A stretch of 64,000 bases of DNA. Origin: JACDEA01 sp963742585 (GTDB lineage Bacteria > Actinomycetota > Acidimicrobiia > Acidimicrobiales > JACDEA01). The position numbers and the translations under genes were made by a program. Shown in pieces: positions 20,757-31,314 of this stretch (within the stretch, counting starts at the first letter, position 1; each line of letters opens with the position of its first letter). The notes below the pieces were generated by a model. It searched no databases. It had not been told where the DNA came from and was given only the letters and a program-made list of their open reading frames with translations. Where the stretch lies: the NCBI GenBank assembly GCA_963742585.1, contig CAVUMI010000002.1:1-64000 (forward strand). The letters are read 5' to 3'.

Positions 20757-20808
20757 TGACTTTCGGACAGTTAACGCCCTGGGAGGGCGAAAAGTGTCCA
20801 GAAGTCAG
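20757..20808. repeat. Palindromic element B2
   Basis: Family-B copy with several mismatches in the left arm (CTGACTTTCGGACAGTTAACG) against a good right arm (AAGTGTCCAGAAGTCAG). It lies between two plus-strand genes. Confidence 0.8.
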
Positions 20809-20839
20809 CGGGAGGACCCGGCGGGGACCCGGCGGTGCC

Positions 20840-21988
20840 TTGAGCCGGACCAGCGGCACGCTCACGATTGTGTTCACGGACACGGTGAGTTCAACCACGC
20901 TGACCGAGCGGCTGGGTGACCTGCGTTATCACGAGTTGCGAGCGGCGAATGTGGCCGCGCTGCGATCGGTGATCGCCCGCCACGGCGGCCGCGTGGTCAA
21001 GGACCTGGGCGACGGACTGATGGTGGTGTTCACCTCGGCCCGGAGCGCCGCGCTGGCCGGCGCCGAGATGCAGCACGCGGTGGCCGGCGGCGAACTCGAG
21101 TTGAAGGTCGGCGTGCACACCGGCGAGGCGATCGAGCAGGACGGCGACTTCCACGGCCAGGCGGTGAACATCGCGTCGCGGATCTGCGACGCGGCGGCGG
21201 GCGGCGAGGTGCTGCTTTCCGAGATCAGTCACTCGGTCGTGCAGGGCACCGGCGATCTGCGCTTCGACGCCGCCCGCCCGGCCGAGTTCAAGGGCGTCGA
21301 AGGACGCCAGACCATCTACCCGCTGTTGTGGGGCGTGCTGCCCGCGCAGTCGGCGCCGAGTTTGGAGGTCACGCCGGCTTCGGTGGACGTCGCTATCCCG
21401 CCACCCGCACTGCTGCAGCCCGGTCCGTTCGCCTTCGTCGGCCGCTCCGACATCATCGACGGGCTGTGGACCGCGTGGAAGGACGTCGACGCCGGCGCCC
21501 GCCGCCTGGTGCTGCTGGCCGTCGAGCCCGGCGTGGGCAAGACCCGGCTGGCCTCGGAGCTGGCCCGCCGCGTTAACGAGGCCGGCGGTTCGGTGCTGGC
21601 CGGCCGCTGTGACGAGGACCTCGGCGTCGCCTACCTCCCGTTCGAGGCGCTGCGTCACTGCTGTCAGCACGTCCCAATCGACGCGCGACGCGGCGTGCTT
21701 GGTCGCCTCCCCGGCGAACTCCAGCGGCTGTGGCCCGAGCTGCCCGATGTGGTGCCCGGCCTACCGCCCGTTCTCGAGGCCGACCCCGAGACCCAGCGCT
21801 ATCGCCTCTTTGACGCGGTGGTGTCGTGGCTGACCACGCTGTCGGCGGCCCGGCCGGTGCCAGCGACGAGCAGCTCGACGCGCGGTTCGGCTCGGCGCGC
21901 ATGCAGCGGCTCGTCGTCGAGGCGATGGCCCGCGCCTTCCGGCCCGACATGCAGTTCGGCTTCGAGGGCGAGATCGGTTATGAGCTGA
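20840..21988 (+). CDS. Adenylate/guanylate cyclase-AAA protein, truncated
   Basis: The class III cyclase domain (TLTIVFTDTVSSTTLTERLG, GGRVVKDLGDGLMVVFTS, GVHTGEAIEQDGDFHGQAVN) is followed by an AAA/STAND ATPase start (GPFAFVGRSDIIDGLW, Walker A AVEPGVGKTRL). The family normally continues with Walker B and several hundred residues. Here similarity stops at LTTLSAARPV, near base 21850, and the sequence changes to an SCP2-like gene in another frame. The annotated stop at 21988 is simply where the old frame closes. Start TTG 20840 is uncertain. Either a real deletion or an assembly join explains the truncation. Confidence 0.65.
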   Translation: MSRTSGTLTIVFTDTVSSTTLTERLGDLRYHELRAANVAALRSVIARHGGRVVKDLGDGLMVVFTSARSAALAGAEMQHAVAGGELELKVGVHTGEAIEQDGDFHGQAVNIASRICDAAAGGEVLLSEISHSVVQGTGDLRFDAARPAEFKGVEGRQTIYPLLWGVLPAQSAPSLEVTPASVDVAIPPPALLQPGPFAFVGRSDIIDGLWTAWKDVDAGARRLVLLAVEPGVGKTRLASELARRVNEAGGSVLAGRCDEDLGVAYLPFEALRHCCQHVPIDARRGVLGRLPGELQRLWPELPDVVPGLPPVLEADPETQRYRLFDAVVSWLTTLSAARPVPATSSSTRGSARRACSGSSSRRWPAPSGPTCSSASRARSVMS

Positions 21989-22271
21989 GCCGGTATGGCA
22001 CGGGAATGGGGCCGCCCGACATCGACCAGTGGACCCTCGTGGTCGCCGGTCAGTCGGCCACGGTGTTCCCCGGGCCGCCGAACGATCCCGCCATCGTGTT
22101 GCGCTGCTCGATGGCGACGTTCATCCGCATGGTCGCCGGTGTGATCGAGCCCCTCGTCGCGGTCTTCGAGCGCGACCTCAAGGTCGAGGGCGACCTCCTC
22201 TCGGCGGCCGCGTCCGCGAAATGTTCGGCGGCGTCGCCGCCCTCGGCGCCATCGACGCCGTCGCCACCTAA
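21852..22271 (+). CDS. SCP2 sterol-binding-like domain protein, 5' end uncertain
   Basis: It reads ASDEQLDARFGSARMQRLV, then FEGEIGYELSRYGTG, DQWTLVVAGQSATVFPG, IVLRCSMATFIRMVAGVIEP and LKVEGD, matching the hydrophobic-cavity fold of SCP2 domains. A base is missing near 22196; repaired, it ends REMFGGVAALGAIDAVAT at TAA 22271. No start codon is clear because the gene joins directly onto the truncated cyclase gene. It probably binds lipid; the ligand is unknown. Confidence 0.6.
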
Positions 22272-22284
22272 GTCGCAAGGCGAA

Positions 22285-22328
22285 GTGTCGGTGCTCGATC
22301 GGGAAAAACCACGATTGAGCACCGACAC
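22285..22328. terminator. Hairpin C1 between convergent genes
   Basis: A 17-bp stem with one mismatch: left GTGTCGGTGCTCGATCG, right its near-complement ending GAGCACCGACAC. The loop is GGAAAAACCA-like. It sits between the SCP2 stop and the end of the cNMP gene on the other strand, the place of a bidirectional terminator. A related hairpin lies at 56493-56536. Confidence 0.65.
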
Positions 22329-22338
22329 ATGGCTGGGG

Positions 22339-22761
22339 TTAGTACGACGCGAGGCGGCCGCGGCCGTGTTCTAGGTCGCGGACGCGGAGGCTGAGGTGTT
22401 CGAGGAGGCCGCGGGCGATCGAGGTGGACTCGAGTAGTTCCTCGAAGCGAGCGGTGGGAATGACGTAGAGCCGCATCGGCGTGCGGGCGGTGACGGTCGC
22501 CGAGCGGGGCAGGTGGTCGAGCAGGCCCATCTCGCCGATCGGCTCGCCCGGCTTGACCGTGATGACGGTCTCGCCGCTGACGCTGACGTCGGCCTCGCCC
22601 TCGATCACGACGAAGCAGTCCTCGGCGATGCGACCCTGGTCGCACAGCACGGTGCCGGCGGGTACCGCCAGTTCGTCGACGATGGCGGCCAGCGCCTCGA
22701 GATCCGTGGGCGTGCACCGACGGAACAACTCGATGTCGGCCAGGTGATCGATCTTCGATTG

Positions 22762-22771
<10 letters not shown>
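22339..22771 (-). CDS. Cyclic-nucleotide-binding domain protein
   Basis: About 143 residues, a single CAP_ED beta-barrel: ELFRRCTPTDLEALAAIV, AGTVLCDQGRIAEDCFVVI, GEADVSVSG, KPGEPIGEMGLLDHLPRSA and MRLYVIPTARFEELL. The PIGEMGLLD...RSA cassette is the phosphate-binding region of cNMP sites. No DNA-binding domain follows, so it is not a Crp regulator. An extra C near 22760 splits the start (ATG 22771, MDLTMKIDHLADI after repair). It is the last gene of the peptide-transporter operon and overlaps oppF. Confidence 0.75.
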
Positions 22772-23728
<957 letters not shown>

Positions 23729-23732
<4 letters not shown>

Positions 23733-24839
23733 CCTGGTAGCTCCACGCCGGAGAGGTCGACGCCCACCTCGGCCGCACCACCGGCGACGGTGGCCAGTGT
23801 TTCGGCCCGCCCCGCGGCCACGTTGCGCTGCAGCGCGGCCTTCCCCTGCGGGCTGCCCACCGGGAACCAGCAGGCAAACGCGTGGTCGGGGCTGACCGAT
23901 CCGTCGGTGATCAGCGGTGGCTCCTCATGGCGACAGCGGTCCTGCGCGTACGGACAGCGCGGCGCGAAGTTGCAGCCCGTCGGCGGGTTGCACAAGATCG
24001 GGCGGCCGGCCGGTGATGGCGAGGAGCCGCGTGTGGCTCGGCTGCTCGGGCTTGGGGATCGACTTGATCAGCGCCTCGGTGTACGGCATGCGCATCTCGG
24101 TGAACAGCTTGGCCGTCGGCGCTTTCTCCACGATCTTGCCCGCGTACATCACCGCGATGTGGTCGGTGCGGCCGGCCACCACGCCGAGGTCGTGCGTCAC
24201 CAGGATCATCGCCATGTGGCGCTCGCGCTGCTTGTCCTGCAGCAGGTTGAGGATCTGGGCCTGCACGGTGACGTCGAGCGCGGTGGTGGGCTCATCGGCG
24301 ATCAGCAGCTTGGGCCCGCAGGCGATGGCGATGGCGATGGTCACCCGCTGGCGCATGCCGCCGGACAACTCGAACGGGTACTGCCGCAGGCGGCGCTCGG
24401 GCTCGGGAATGCCGACGCTCTTGAGCAGCGCCACTGCGGTTTCGTTGGCCCGCTCCTTGTCCATGTCGAGATGCACGCGCAGACCTTCGGTGACCTGCGT
24501 GCCGATGCGCATCACCGGGTTGAGCGACGTCATCGGGTCCTGGAACACCATGGCGATCTCGGCGCCCCACACCGTGCGCATCTCCTCGGCCGACAGCGCC
24601 GTCGAGGTCGCGGCCCTCGAACCGCACGTGGCCGCCGTGCTCACCACGTTCTTGGGCGGCAGCAGGCCCATGATCGAGCGCGACAGCACCGTCTTGCCCG
24701 AGCCCGACTCGCCCACGATGCCGAGCGTCTGCCCGCGTTCGAGCGCGAACGACACGCCGTCGACGGCCCGCACCATGCCGCGGTCGGTACGGAAGTGCGT
24801 GACCAGGTCGTCGACCGCGAGAAGCGGGACCTCGCTCAC
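23729..24839 (-). CDS. oppD: Peptide ABC transporter ATPase (OppD/DppD)
   Basis: Second ATPase of the importer. Walker A GIVGESGSGKTVLS, Q-loop MVFQDPMTSLNPV, signature FELSGGMRQRVTIAIAIA, Walker B LLIADEPTTALDVT and the C-terminal Cys motif CNFAPRCPYAQDRC are all present. Start GTG 24839 overlaps the oppC stop as GTGA. The frame changes near 24645 and 24605 and again near 24000. Confidence 0.85.
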
Positions 24840-25704
24840 ACGCTCACGTCCTTGACGTCGAAGCGCGACCGCAGCGTGTCGCCGGCGAAGTTCAGCGCCA
24901 GCACCGTGACGAACAGCACGGCCGACGGGATCAGGCTGAGGTTGCGGGTGGTCCTGCAGGAAGCTGCGCCCGTCGTTGATCATCCCGCCCCACGTCGCGG
25001 TGGGCGCCTGCACCGACAGCCCGAGGAACGCCAGCGCGCCCTCGGCCGACGACGGCGAGCGCCACCGCGATGAACGAGAACGACCCGATCGGGATGGCGA
25101 CGTTGGGCAGGATCTCGCGGAGGATGATGCGGCGGTTCGACGCACCGAGCGTGCGGGCGGCCAGCACGAAGTCGCGCTGCGCGAACGTGAGCGTGCTGGC
25201 CCGCACGATGCGGGCGATCGGCGCGATCGCGATCACCGCGATGGCGATGGTGACGTTGCGCAGGTTCTGGCCGAGGAACGTGACGATGGCCAGCGCGAAC
25301 ACCAGCGCGGGGAACGCGAGCATCACGTCGACCGCGGCCATGAGCACCCGGTCGATGCGGCCGCGGTAGTAGCCGGCGATCACGCCGATCGCCCCGCCGA
25401 CGACCAGCCCCAGCGCGATCGACGCGAAGCCGACGGTGAGCGCAGACGCGCGCCGCGTAGACGACGCGGGCGAACATGTCGCGGCCCAGTCCGTCGGTGC
25501 CGAGCAGGTGGTGCGACGCTCGGGTTGAGGTTGAGGCCGGCGCGTCTGCGCGTTGGGATCGGGGAGGGGCAGCACGCCGGCGAAGACGGCCAGCAGGAGC
25601 ACGCAGCCCGACCCACCCGATCGACAGCCAGAACACCAGGCCCAGCCGCCGCGGCTCGTGCGGCCGGCCTCGCCGACCTCGGGTTCAGCTGGCAGCGGCA
25701 GCAT
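24836..25704 (-). CDS. oppC: Peptide ABC transporter permease (OppC/DppC)
   Basis: About 285 residues. N-terminal helix (repaired GWVGCVLLLAVFAGVLPLPD), family landmark LLGTDGLGRDMFARV, then five helices such as VGFASIALGLVVGGAIGVIA, and the ATPase-contact loop REILPNVAIPIGSF near the EAA position. It ends RSRFDVKDVSV. Insertions or deletions lie near 25665, 25610, 25545, 25510, 25445, 25055 and 24953. Its ATG overlaps the end of oppB by about 20 bases. Confidence 0.8.
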
Positions 25705-26600
25705 GGCGGACCCGCGGGTCGATGACGACGTAGAGAAGGTCGACGAGGAAGTTGACGAGCACGTAGCCGACGGCCACGAGCAGCACGGTGCCCTGCACCA
25801 CGAGGTAGTCGTTGCTGAAGATCGACTGCACCGTCAGCTCGCCGATGCCGGGCAGGGCGAAGAGGATCTCGACGATGAACGTGCCGCCGATCAGCCGGCC
25901 GAAGTTGAGACCGGCCACCGTCACCAGCGAGAAGCTCGACGGCCGGAACGCGTGCCGCCACAGGATGCGCCGCGGCGGCATGCCCTTGGCCCGGGCCATC
26001 GTGATGAAGTCCTCCTGCAGCGTGGTGATCATGTCGGCGCGCAGGAGGCGCAGGTAGGTGGCCAGCTCGGCCAGCGCGAGCGTGATCGCCGGCAGCGTGA
26101 GCGACCGCAGGTTCTCGAACGGGTTCTGGGTGAGCGGCGTGTAGCCCGTCGCCGGGAACAAGTGGAACTGCACCGCGAACACCAGCACCAGCACCACGCC
26201 GACGATGTAGGGCGGCAACGCCAGGAAGCCGAACGACACGCTGGTGGAGACGCGGTCGAGCAGGCCGTCGGGCCGCGTGGCGGCGCGGATGGCGAGCGGG
26301 ATCGCCACCAGCAGCGCAAGGAACTGCGACAGCACGAGCAGCTCGAGGGTGACCGGCAGGCGCTGGCGCAGCGCCTCGGTGGTCGGCTGGTTGTTCTGGT
26401 ACGAGCGGCCCGAGGTCGCCGTGCAGCGCGTTCCACACGAAGCGGCCGTACTGCTCCACCAGCGGCTCGTCGAGGCCGAGTTGCTTGTGCAGCGTCTCGA
26501 CCGCGGCGGGCGTTGCGCTCGGCGCCGAGGATGTTGACGGCGGGGTCGCCCGGCAGCAGCTTGAGCAGCCGAACGACAGCGCCGTCACCGCGAACAGCAC
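25685..26600 (-). CDS. oppB: Peptide ABC transporter permease (OppB/DppB)
   Basis: About 305 residues with LLPGDPAVNILGAE near the N-terminus, QLGLDEPLVEQYGRFVWNAL and NPFENLRSLTLPAITLALAE, the ATPase-contact stretch TMARAKGMPPRRILWRHAF, and the final helices VEILFALPGIGELTVQSIF and VLVNFLVDLLYVVIDPRVR. GTG 26600 is the first start codon seen in frame, but the readable frame extends about 12 residues upstream (GKILYLIPVLF), so the true start is probably damaged. Breaks lie near 26570, 26515 and 26400. Confidence 0.8.
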
Positions 26601-26652
26601 CGGGATCAGATAGAGGATCTTCCCGGCTATGGCGCGCGCACGCCGGCGGGTG

Positions 26653-28314
26653 TTAGTTGACGCCGACGTGGCTCAGGAGGAAGCCACCACCGATGCGTGT
26701 GGTCGACGCCCGGCGTCGTTGTCGGGCAGCGTCCAGTTGGTGATGCCCTTGACCTTGGGCTTGAAGGCGATCTGCCAGATCGTCTGGTTGAGCCAGATGT
26801 ACGGGACGTCGTCGCTGCCGAACCGCTTGGCGATCTCCTGGTACGCCGCCTTGCGGTCGGCGTCGGACGGCGACGTGCGGCCCTTGAGCAGCGCGGCGTC
26901 GATCAGCGGGTCCTTGTTGCGGGCGAAGTTCAGCGCCAGCTGTCCGATGGGCGACGCGGTCTGCGACGTCCACCACACGAAGTCGGCGTCGGGATCGGGC
27001 TCGCCGAACTGGCGCCAGTCGTACGCGTCGTACGCGCCGTTGAGCGCGTTGAGGATGTACTGGCTCTGCTGGACCTGCTTGATGGTGACGTCGATGCCGG
27101 CGTCCTTCCACATGCGTCTGCATGAGCGACATGTCCTGCAGGTTGCGGCCGGTGTTGGTGGTGCCGAGTTCGAAGGTGACGTGCGCTGACGCCCTTCTCC
27201 TTCTTGTACTCGGCGACCAGGTCCTTGGCCTTCTGCGAGGTCGAAGCTCGGGTAGCCGGTGTCGCCGTCGAAGGCCGAGCCGACGTTGCCGAACGGGCCG
27301 GTCGAGTCGGGCGAGATGCCGAAGTCGATCGTGTCGATGCGCCGCTTGCGGTCGGTGGCGTAGGCCAGCGCTTGGCGGACGCGGACGTCGTCGAGCGGCG
27401 CCTTGGCCGTGTTGAGCATGATGAAGTGCTCTTCCTGCTCACCGGCTGACCTTCTCGTCGGTGATCGACGCGATGCTCTTGTCGCCCTTGAGGTCCTTGA
27501 TCGGTCTGCACGTCGCTCGAGTGCATCAGGTCGATGGTGCCGGCCTTGAGGCTCGACTCACGCGACTGCGTCTCGACGATCGGGCGCAGCTCGACCGAGT
27601 CGAGGTAGGGGAGACCCTTCTGCCAGTAGTTCGGGTTCTTGGTGGCGATCATGTGGTTGCCGGGAACCCATTCCTTGAGGACGAAGGGGCCGGTGCCGAT
27701 CGGGTTGCGCGGCGCGTTCTTCGGGTCGGCCAGCATCTTGCGGGAGAAGACGAAGCCGAGCTGGCCGGTGAGGTAGATCGGGAACGGCACCCACGGGCCG
27801 GCCATCGTGAACTTGCGCGGTGAGGTCGTCGACCTTGGTGATCGTCTTGAGGTAGCCGACGATCGCCGGGCTGGTGAGCGGCGACTTGAGGTGCGCGTTC
27901 CAGTCGGCGACGACGTCGTCGGCGGTGAGCGGGTCGCCGTTGCTGAACTTGACGTTGGGCCGCAGCTTGACGGTCCACTCCGTGTAGGTCGGCGTTGTGG
28001 TCGATCGACTCGGCCAGGTACGGGTGCACCTTGCCGTCCTTGCCGAATGCGCCGAGCGGGTCATAGACGGTGGACGCGTAGGTGAGGCCGGTGACGTCCA
28101 TGCGGTTCTGCGTGGGGTCGAAGCCGTCGACCTCGGCCTCGACGCCCATGATGAGCTTGCCGCCGGGTTTCGGTGTGGCGGTGGAGACTTGGGCGCCGCC
28201 GCCGCCGCTGGTGCCGCTCGATGAGTCGTCGTCATCGCCGCCGCACGCGGTGGCGAAGAGCGCGACGACGAGGAGGACGGCGGCGAACCGAGTCGCTCGG
28301 GACGGTGCACTCAT
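26653..28314 (-). CDS. Peptide ABC transporter substrate-binding lipoprotein (SBP family 5)
   Basis: It heads the importer operon. The lipoprotein signal is MSAPSRATRFAAVLLVVALF with cleavage before Cys in FATACGGDD. Family-5 landmarks follow: TEWTVKLRPNVKFSNGDPLT, NPIGTGPFVLKEWVPGNHM, NYWQKGLPYLDSVELRPI, RVRQALAYATDRKR and VPYIWLNQTIWQIA. About eight frame breaks are scattered (near 28000, 27815, 27505, 27440, 27235, 27190, 27115 and 26705), all consistent with single-base errors in one gene of about 550 residues. The cargo is probably a peptide; the exact ligand is open. Confidence 0.85.
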
Positions 28315-28367
28315 GGTTTCTCCATTCGTGACCCAGCTGATGTGTTTGTGAACATAGCCTCGCTGCC

Positions 28368-29228
28368 ATGACGCACGCGCACGACCGTGGCTTGGCCTAC
28401 GACCTGCAGCGGTTGCGGGAGATGGGACGGTTGCTCGACCGGCGAGGCGCGCTGCGAATCATCGGCGCGGTGCCACTGTTCCTCGTTGCCGCGTGCGGCG
28501 GGGACTCAGACGATGACGCCGCGACGGCGTCGACCTCGTCGTCATCGACGACCTCGGCATCGGCGCCTTCGTCCACGTCGGCGTCGACGTCGTCGTCGTC
28601 GACCTGCGAGACGATTCCCAGCGAGACCGGTGGGCCGTTCCCGGGCGACGGAACGAACGGGCCGAACGCGCTCACGCAGAGCGGCGTCGTACGCAGCGAC
28701 ATCCGGTCGAGCTTCGGCTCGGCGTCGGGCGTGGCCCAGGGCGTGCCGCTGAAGGTCAACCTCACGATCCTGCAGAAGTCCAACGGCTGCAAGTCCTACG
28801 CCGGCGCGGCCGTGTACCTGTGGCACTGCGACCGCGACGGGCTCTACTCGATGTACTCGCAGGGCGCCGAGAACGAGAACTACCTGCGCGGCGTGCAGGC
28901 CGCGGACTCGAGTGGGCGGGTGAGCTTCACCAGCATCTTCCCCGCCGCCTACTCGGGCCGCTGGCCGCACATCCACTTCGAGATCTTCTCGAGTCTGGCC
29001 AACGCGACGTCGGCCGGGAGCAAGCTCAAGACGTCGCAGCTGGCGTTGCCCGCCGACGCGTGCAACCAGGTGTACGCCACCGACGGGTACGCGTCGAGCC
29101 GCGGTCAGACGTCGCGCAGCTCGATCGCATCAGACAACGTGTTCGCTGACGGCTCGTCGCTCCAAGTGGCGTCCGCCGCCGGCAGCCCTGCCGCCGGCTA
29201 CACCGCCGAGCTCGCCGTCACCGTCTAA
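28368..29228 (+). CDS. Secreted intradiol-dioxygenase-like lipoprotein
   Basis: 286 residues. The N-terminus has RIIGAVPLFLVAACGGDSD, a lipobox-like signal, then a Ser/Thr-rich linker. The dioxygenase beta-fold shows ETGGPFPGDG, AAVYLWHCDRDGLYSMYS, FTSIFPAAYSGRWPHIHFEI. The two His of HIHF and nearby Tyr residues match the Fe(III) site of protocatechuate and catechol dioxygenases. Secreted members occur in actinobacteria, but their substrates are poorly known. The gene runs divergently from the peptide-binding gene, 53 bases away. The frame is intact. Confidence 0.75.
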   Translation: MTHAHDRGLAYDLQRLREMGRLLDRRGALRIIGAVPLFLVAACGGDSDDDAATASTSSSSTTSASAPSSTSASTSSSSTCETIPSETGGPFPGDGTNGPNALTQSGVVRSDIRSSFGSASGVAQGVPLKVNLTILQKSNGCKSYAGAAVYLWHCDRDGLYSMYSQGAENENYLRGVQAADSSGRVSFTSIFPAAYSGRWPHIHFEIFSSLANATSAGSKLKTSQLALPADACNQVYATDGYASSRGQTSRSSIASDNVFADGSSLQVASAAGSPAAGYTAELAVTV

Positions 29229-29234
29229 CCAGCC

Positions 29235-29283
29235 ATTCTCGAGGCAATAGCTGTCGGAAAACGACAGCTATTGCCTCGGGTTC
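29235..29283. repeat. Palindromic element A2
   Basis: Inner arms CGAGGCAATAGCTGTCG at 29240-29256 and its perfect complement at 29262-29278, with loop GAAAA. It starts seven bases after the dioxygenase stop and lies about 50 bases before the nuclease-like gene, forming that cassette's left boundary. Confidence 0.9.
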
Positions 29284-29330
29284 GTTTGGCCCTAGCGACG
29301 GCGCGCACGGCGTTGGTACTACTGGCGGGC

Positions 29331-30278
29331 ATGACCAAACGCGATGTCGACCAAGCCATCGCAGCCATTGCTGCCCAGCAGGAAGCCAAGTTCTCGCGTG
29401 CGCAGGTGCACGCCGTCGGCGGCGACGACAAGTTCATCGAGCGACGCCTCGATGCCGGTACGTGGCGCCTTGAGGCCGTAGCCACGTACGGCTTCCCCGG
29501 CGTTCCACCGACCTACAAGGGGCGCCTCTGGGTCGCCCACCTGGCGATCGGACCGAACTCGATCATCAGCCATGCGGCGGCGGCGCAGCTGCGGGGCGTG
29601 GACGGGTTCGTCAAGGGCGCCGTCGTTCTCACTGTTCCCCACGGCGATCATCCACGAGTTGCCGAAGTCGAGGTCCGGCAAAGCACCGACCTCCACCTTC
29701 ATGAATGGGGGCCCGTCGGCGGACTGCCCGTCATCACGGTTCCGTGGATCTTCGTCGACATGGCCGGGGTCAGCCACGGACGCACCAAGCGGCTCGGCTT
29801 TGCGCTCGACACAGCGGTGACGGCCAAGCAGACGTCCTACATCGAAGTCGGCGAGTGTCTGCGACTCGTCGCCCGGCGCGGCAAGCCCGGCGTGCGAACG
29901 CTCACGACCGTTCTCGACGAGCGCGGACCCAAGCACGTCCCACCCGCGAGCGTCCTCGAGCGCGAGCTCGATGATCTCATCGCCGCGTTCAGCCTCCCGC
30001 TCCCGCGTCGCCAGTACGCGCACCCGGGGCAGCAGTTTGTCGCGGGCTGTGTTGACCGTGCGTATGTCGACGCCAAGCTCGTCCTCGAGGCCGACGGACG
30101 TCGTTGGCACACGCGGATTCAGGACCTCAAGCGGGACCACGACCGCGACAACGACGCTGCCCGGGCGGGCTGGCAGACCCTCCGGCTCTTCCGCGAACAC
30201 ATCACCGGCGACCCCGAAGGCACCGCAGCGACGATCCGAGAGACGCACGCAGTGCGTCTCGCCTTCTCGAGGCAATAG
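29331..30278 (+). CDS. AbiEi-like/VSR-type (DUF559-like) nuclease-like protein
   Basis: 315 residues from ATG 29331. The N-terminal part resembles AbiEi-type winged-helix antitoxin domains (MTKRDVDQAIAAIAAQQEA, RRLDAGTWRLEAVATYGFPG, IISHAAAAQLRGVDGF). The C-terminal part has the VSR/DUF559 nuclease pattern: VDAKLVLEADGRRWHTRIQD, KRDHDRDNDAARAGWQTLRL. The acidic and His residues fit a PD-(D/E)XK-like site. The gene is bracketed by palindromes A2 and A3; the TAG stop lies inside the A3 left arm. A 9-bp hairpin, GAGACGCAC and GTGCGTCTC, is in its last codons (30240-30260). Related in layout to 46272-47174. Confidence 0.7.
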   Translation: MTKRDVDQAIAAIAAQQEAKFSRAQVHAVGGDDKFIERRLDAGTWRLEAVATYGFPGVPPTYKGRLWVAHLAIGPNSIISHAAAAQLRGVDGFVKGAVVLTVPHGDHPRVAEVEVRQSTDLHLHEWGPVGGLPVITVPWIFVDMAGVSHGRTKRLGFALDTAVTAKQTSYIEVGECLRLVARRGKPGVRTLTTVLDERGPKHVPPASVLERELDDLIAAFSLPLPRRQYAHPGQQFVAGCVDRAYVDAKLVLEADGRRWHTRIQDLKRDHDRDNDAARAGWQTLRLFREHITGDPEGTAATIRETHAVRLAFSRQ

Positions 30279-30310
30279 CTGTCGTAAAACGACAGCTATT
30301 GCCTCGAGAA
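30264..30310. repeat. Palindromic element A3
   Basis: Best copy of family A: perfect 21-bp arms beginning TTCTCGAGGCAATAGC at 30264 and ending TATTGCCTCGAGAA at 30310, with loop TAAAA. It contains the TAG stop of the nuclease-like gene at 30276-30278. Confidence 0.95.
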
Positions 30311-30501
30311 TGAGCGGCGGCTGGGATGGCGGGTTAATTCGTTGGCGCGGGCGGGGCGGAGTCGTACAGTGACGGCGATGCGTATATCGACCGGTGTGCG
30401 GCCCGCTTCCGGGCCCGAGGGCTTTGCGTAGGTAACTCGAACACGCGGTCCTCCGGCCCGGGCTTGTCCCTTCTGCCCGCCCACTCTCAAGAGGATCGCC
30501 A

Positions 30502-31314
30502 ATGTTCCAGGTTTCAAGTAAAGACCCGCTCGTCGTGCGGGGCGTCTCCAAGTCGTTCAAGCGCGGGCGCCGCCCGATCCACGCCGTGCAGGACGTGTCG
30601 TTCCGCGTCGGCCGCGGTGAGATCTTCGGCCTGATCGGCGCCAACGGCTCGGGCAAGTCGACGCTCATCCGCATCCTGTCGACCCTCGTGCTGGCCGACG
30701 CCGGCCAGGTCGAGGTATTCGGCTACGACATCGAGCGCGACTCGATGGAGGCCCGCCAGCTCATCAACCGCGTCTCGGCCGACCCGTCGTTCTTCCGCCA
30801 GATGTCGGCGCTGGAGAACCTGCTGTTCTTCGGCCGGGTCTACGGGCTCGACGGCGCCGAAGTGAAGCGCAACGCCGAGCGCGATCCTCGACCGGCTCGG
30901 GCTGAATCGCAGCCACCAGCGGGCCATGGTCAAGGAGCTGTCGCGTGGCCAGCAGCAGAAGATCGCGGTGGCCCGCGCGTTCCTGACCTCGCCGATGCTG
31001 ATGCTGCTCGACGAGCCGACGACCGGTCTCGACCCCCGCAGCCAGCGCGACGTGCAGGACTTCATCCGAGAGGTCCAGCGCGAGCACGGCGCCACCATCC
31101 TGCTGACGACGCACGACATGGCCGAGGCCGAGGCGCTGTGCAACCGCATCGCGTTTCTCGTCGGCGGTGCGATCGTCGCCGAGGGCACCCCGCTCGAGCT
31201 GCGCGACCGCGGTGGCAACGGCCGCGACGTCAACGACATCGAATGGAAGACGTGTTCATGGCGCTCACCGGTAAGAGCGTCGAGGACGACGAAGAGGAAG
31301 GGACCTACGTATGA
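30502..31314 (+). CDS. ABC transporter ATP-binding protein (ABC-2 type)
   Basis: About 270 residues. It shows LVVRGVSKSFKRGRRPIHAV, Walker A GLIGANGSGKSTL, signature KELSRGQQQKIAVARAF, Walker B LMLLDEPTTGLDPRS and the H-loop LTTHDMAEAEAL. It ends DEEEGTYV. It pairs with the overlapping permease gene (ATGA overlap), so the two form an exporter for a polymer, lipid or drug. Frame breaks are an extra C near 30884 and a change near 31245. Confidence 0.85.
   Translation: MFQVSSKDPLVVRGVSKSFKRGRRPIHAVQDVSFRVGRGEIFGLIGANGSGKSTLIRILSTLVLADAGQVEVFGYDIERDSMEARQLINRVSADPSFFRQMSALENLLFFGRVYGLDGAEVKRNAERDPRPARAESQPPAGHGQGAVAWPAAEDRGGPRVPDLADADAARRADDRSRPPQPARRAGLHPRGPARARRHHPADDARHGRGRGAVQPHRVSRRRCDRRRGHPARAARPRWQRPRRQRHRMEDVFMALTGKSVEDDEEEGTYV

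Noticed and set aside
29319..30674. 451-residue open frame on the minus strand
   Set aside because: It mirrors the nuclease-like gene on the plus strand, runs through both the A3 palindrome and the ABC gene start, and resembles no protein family.
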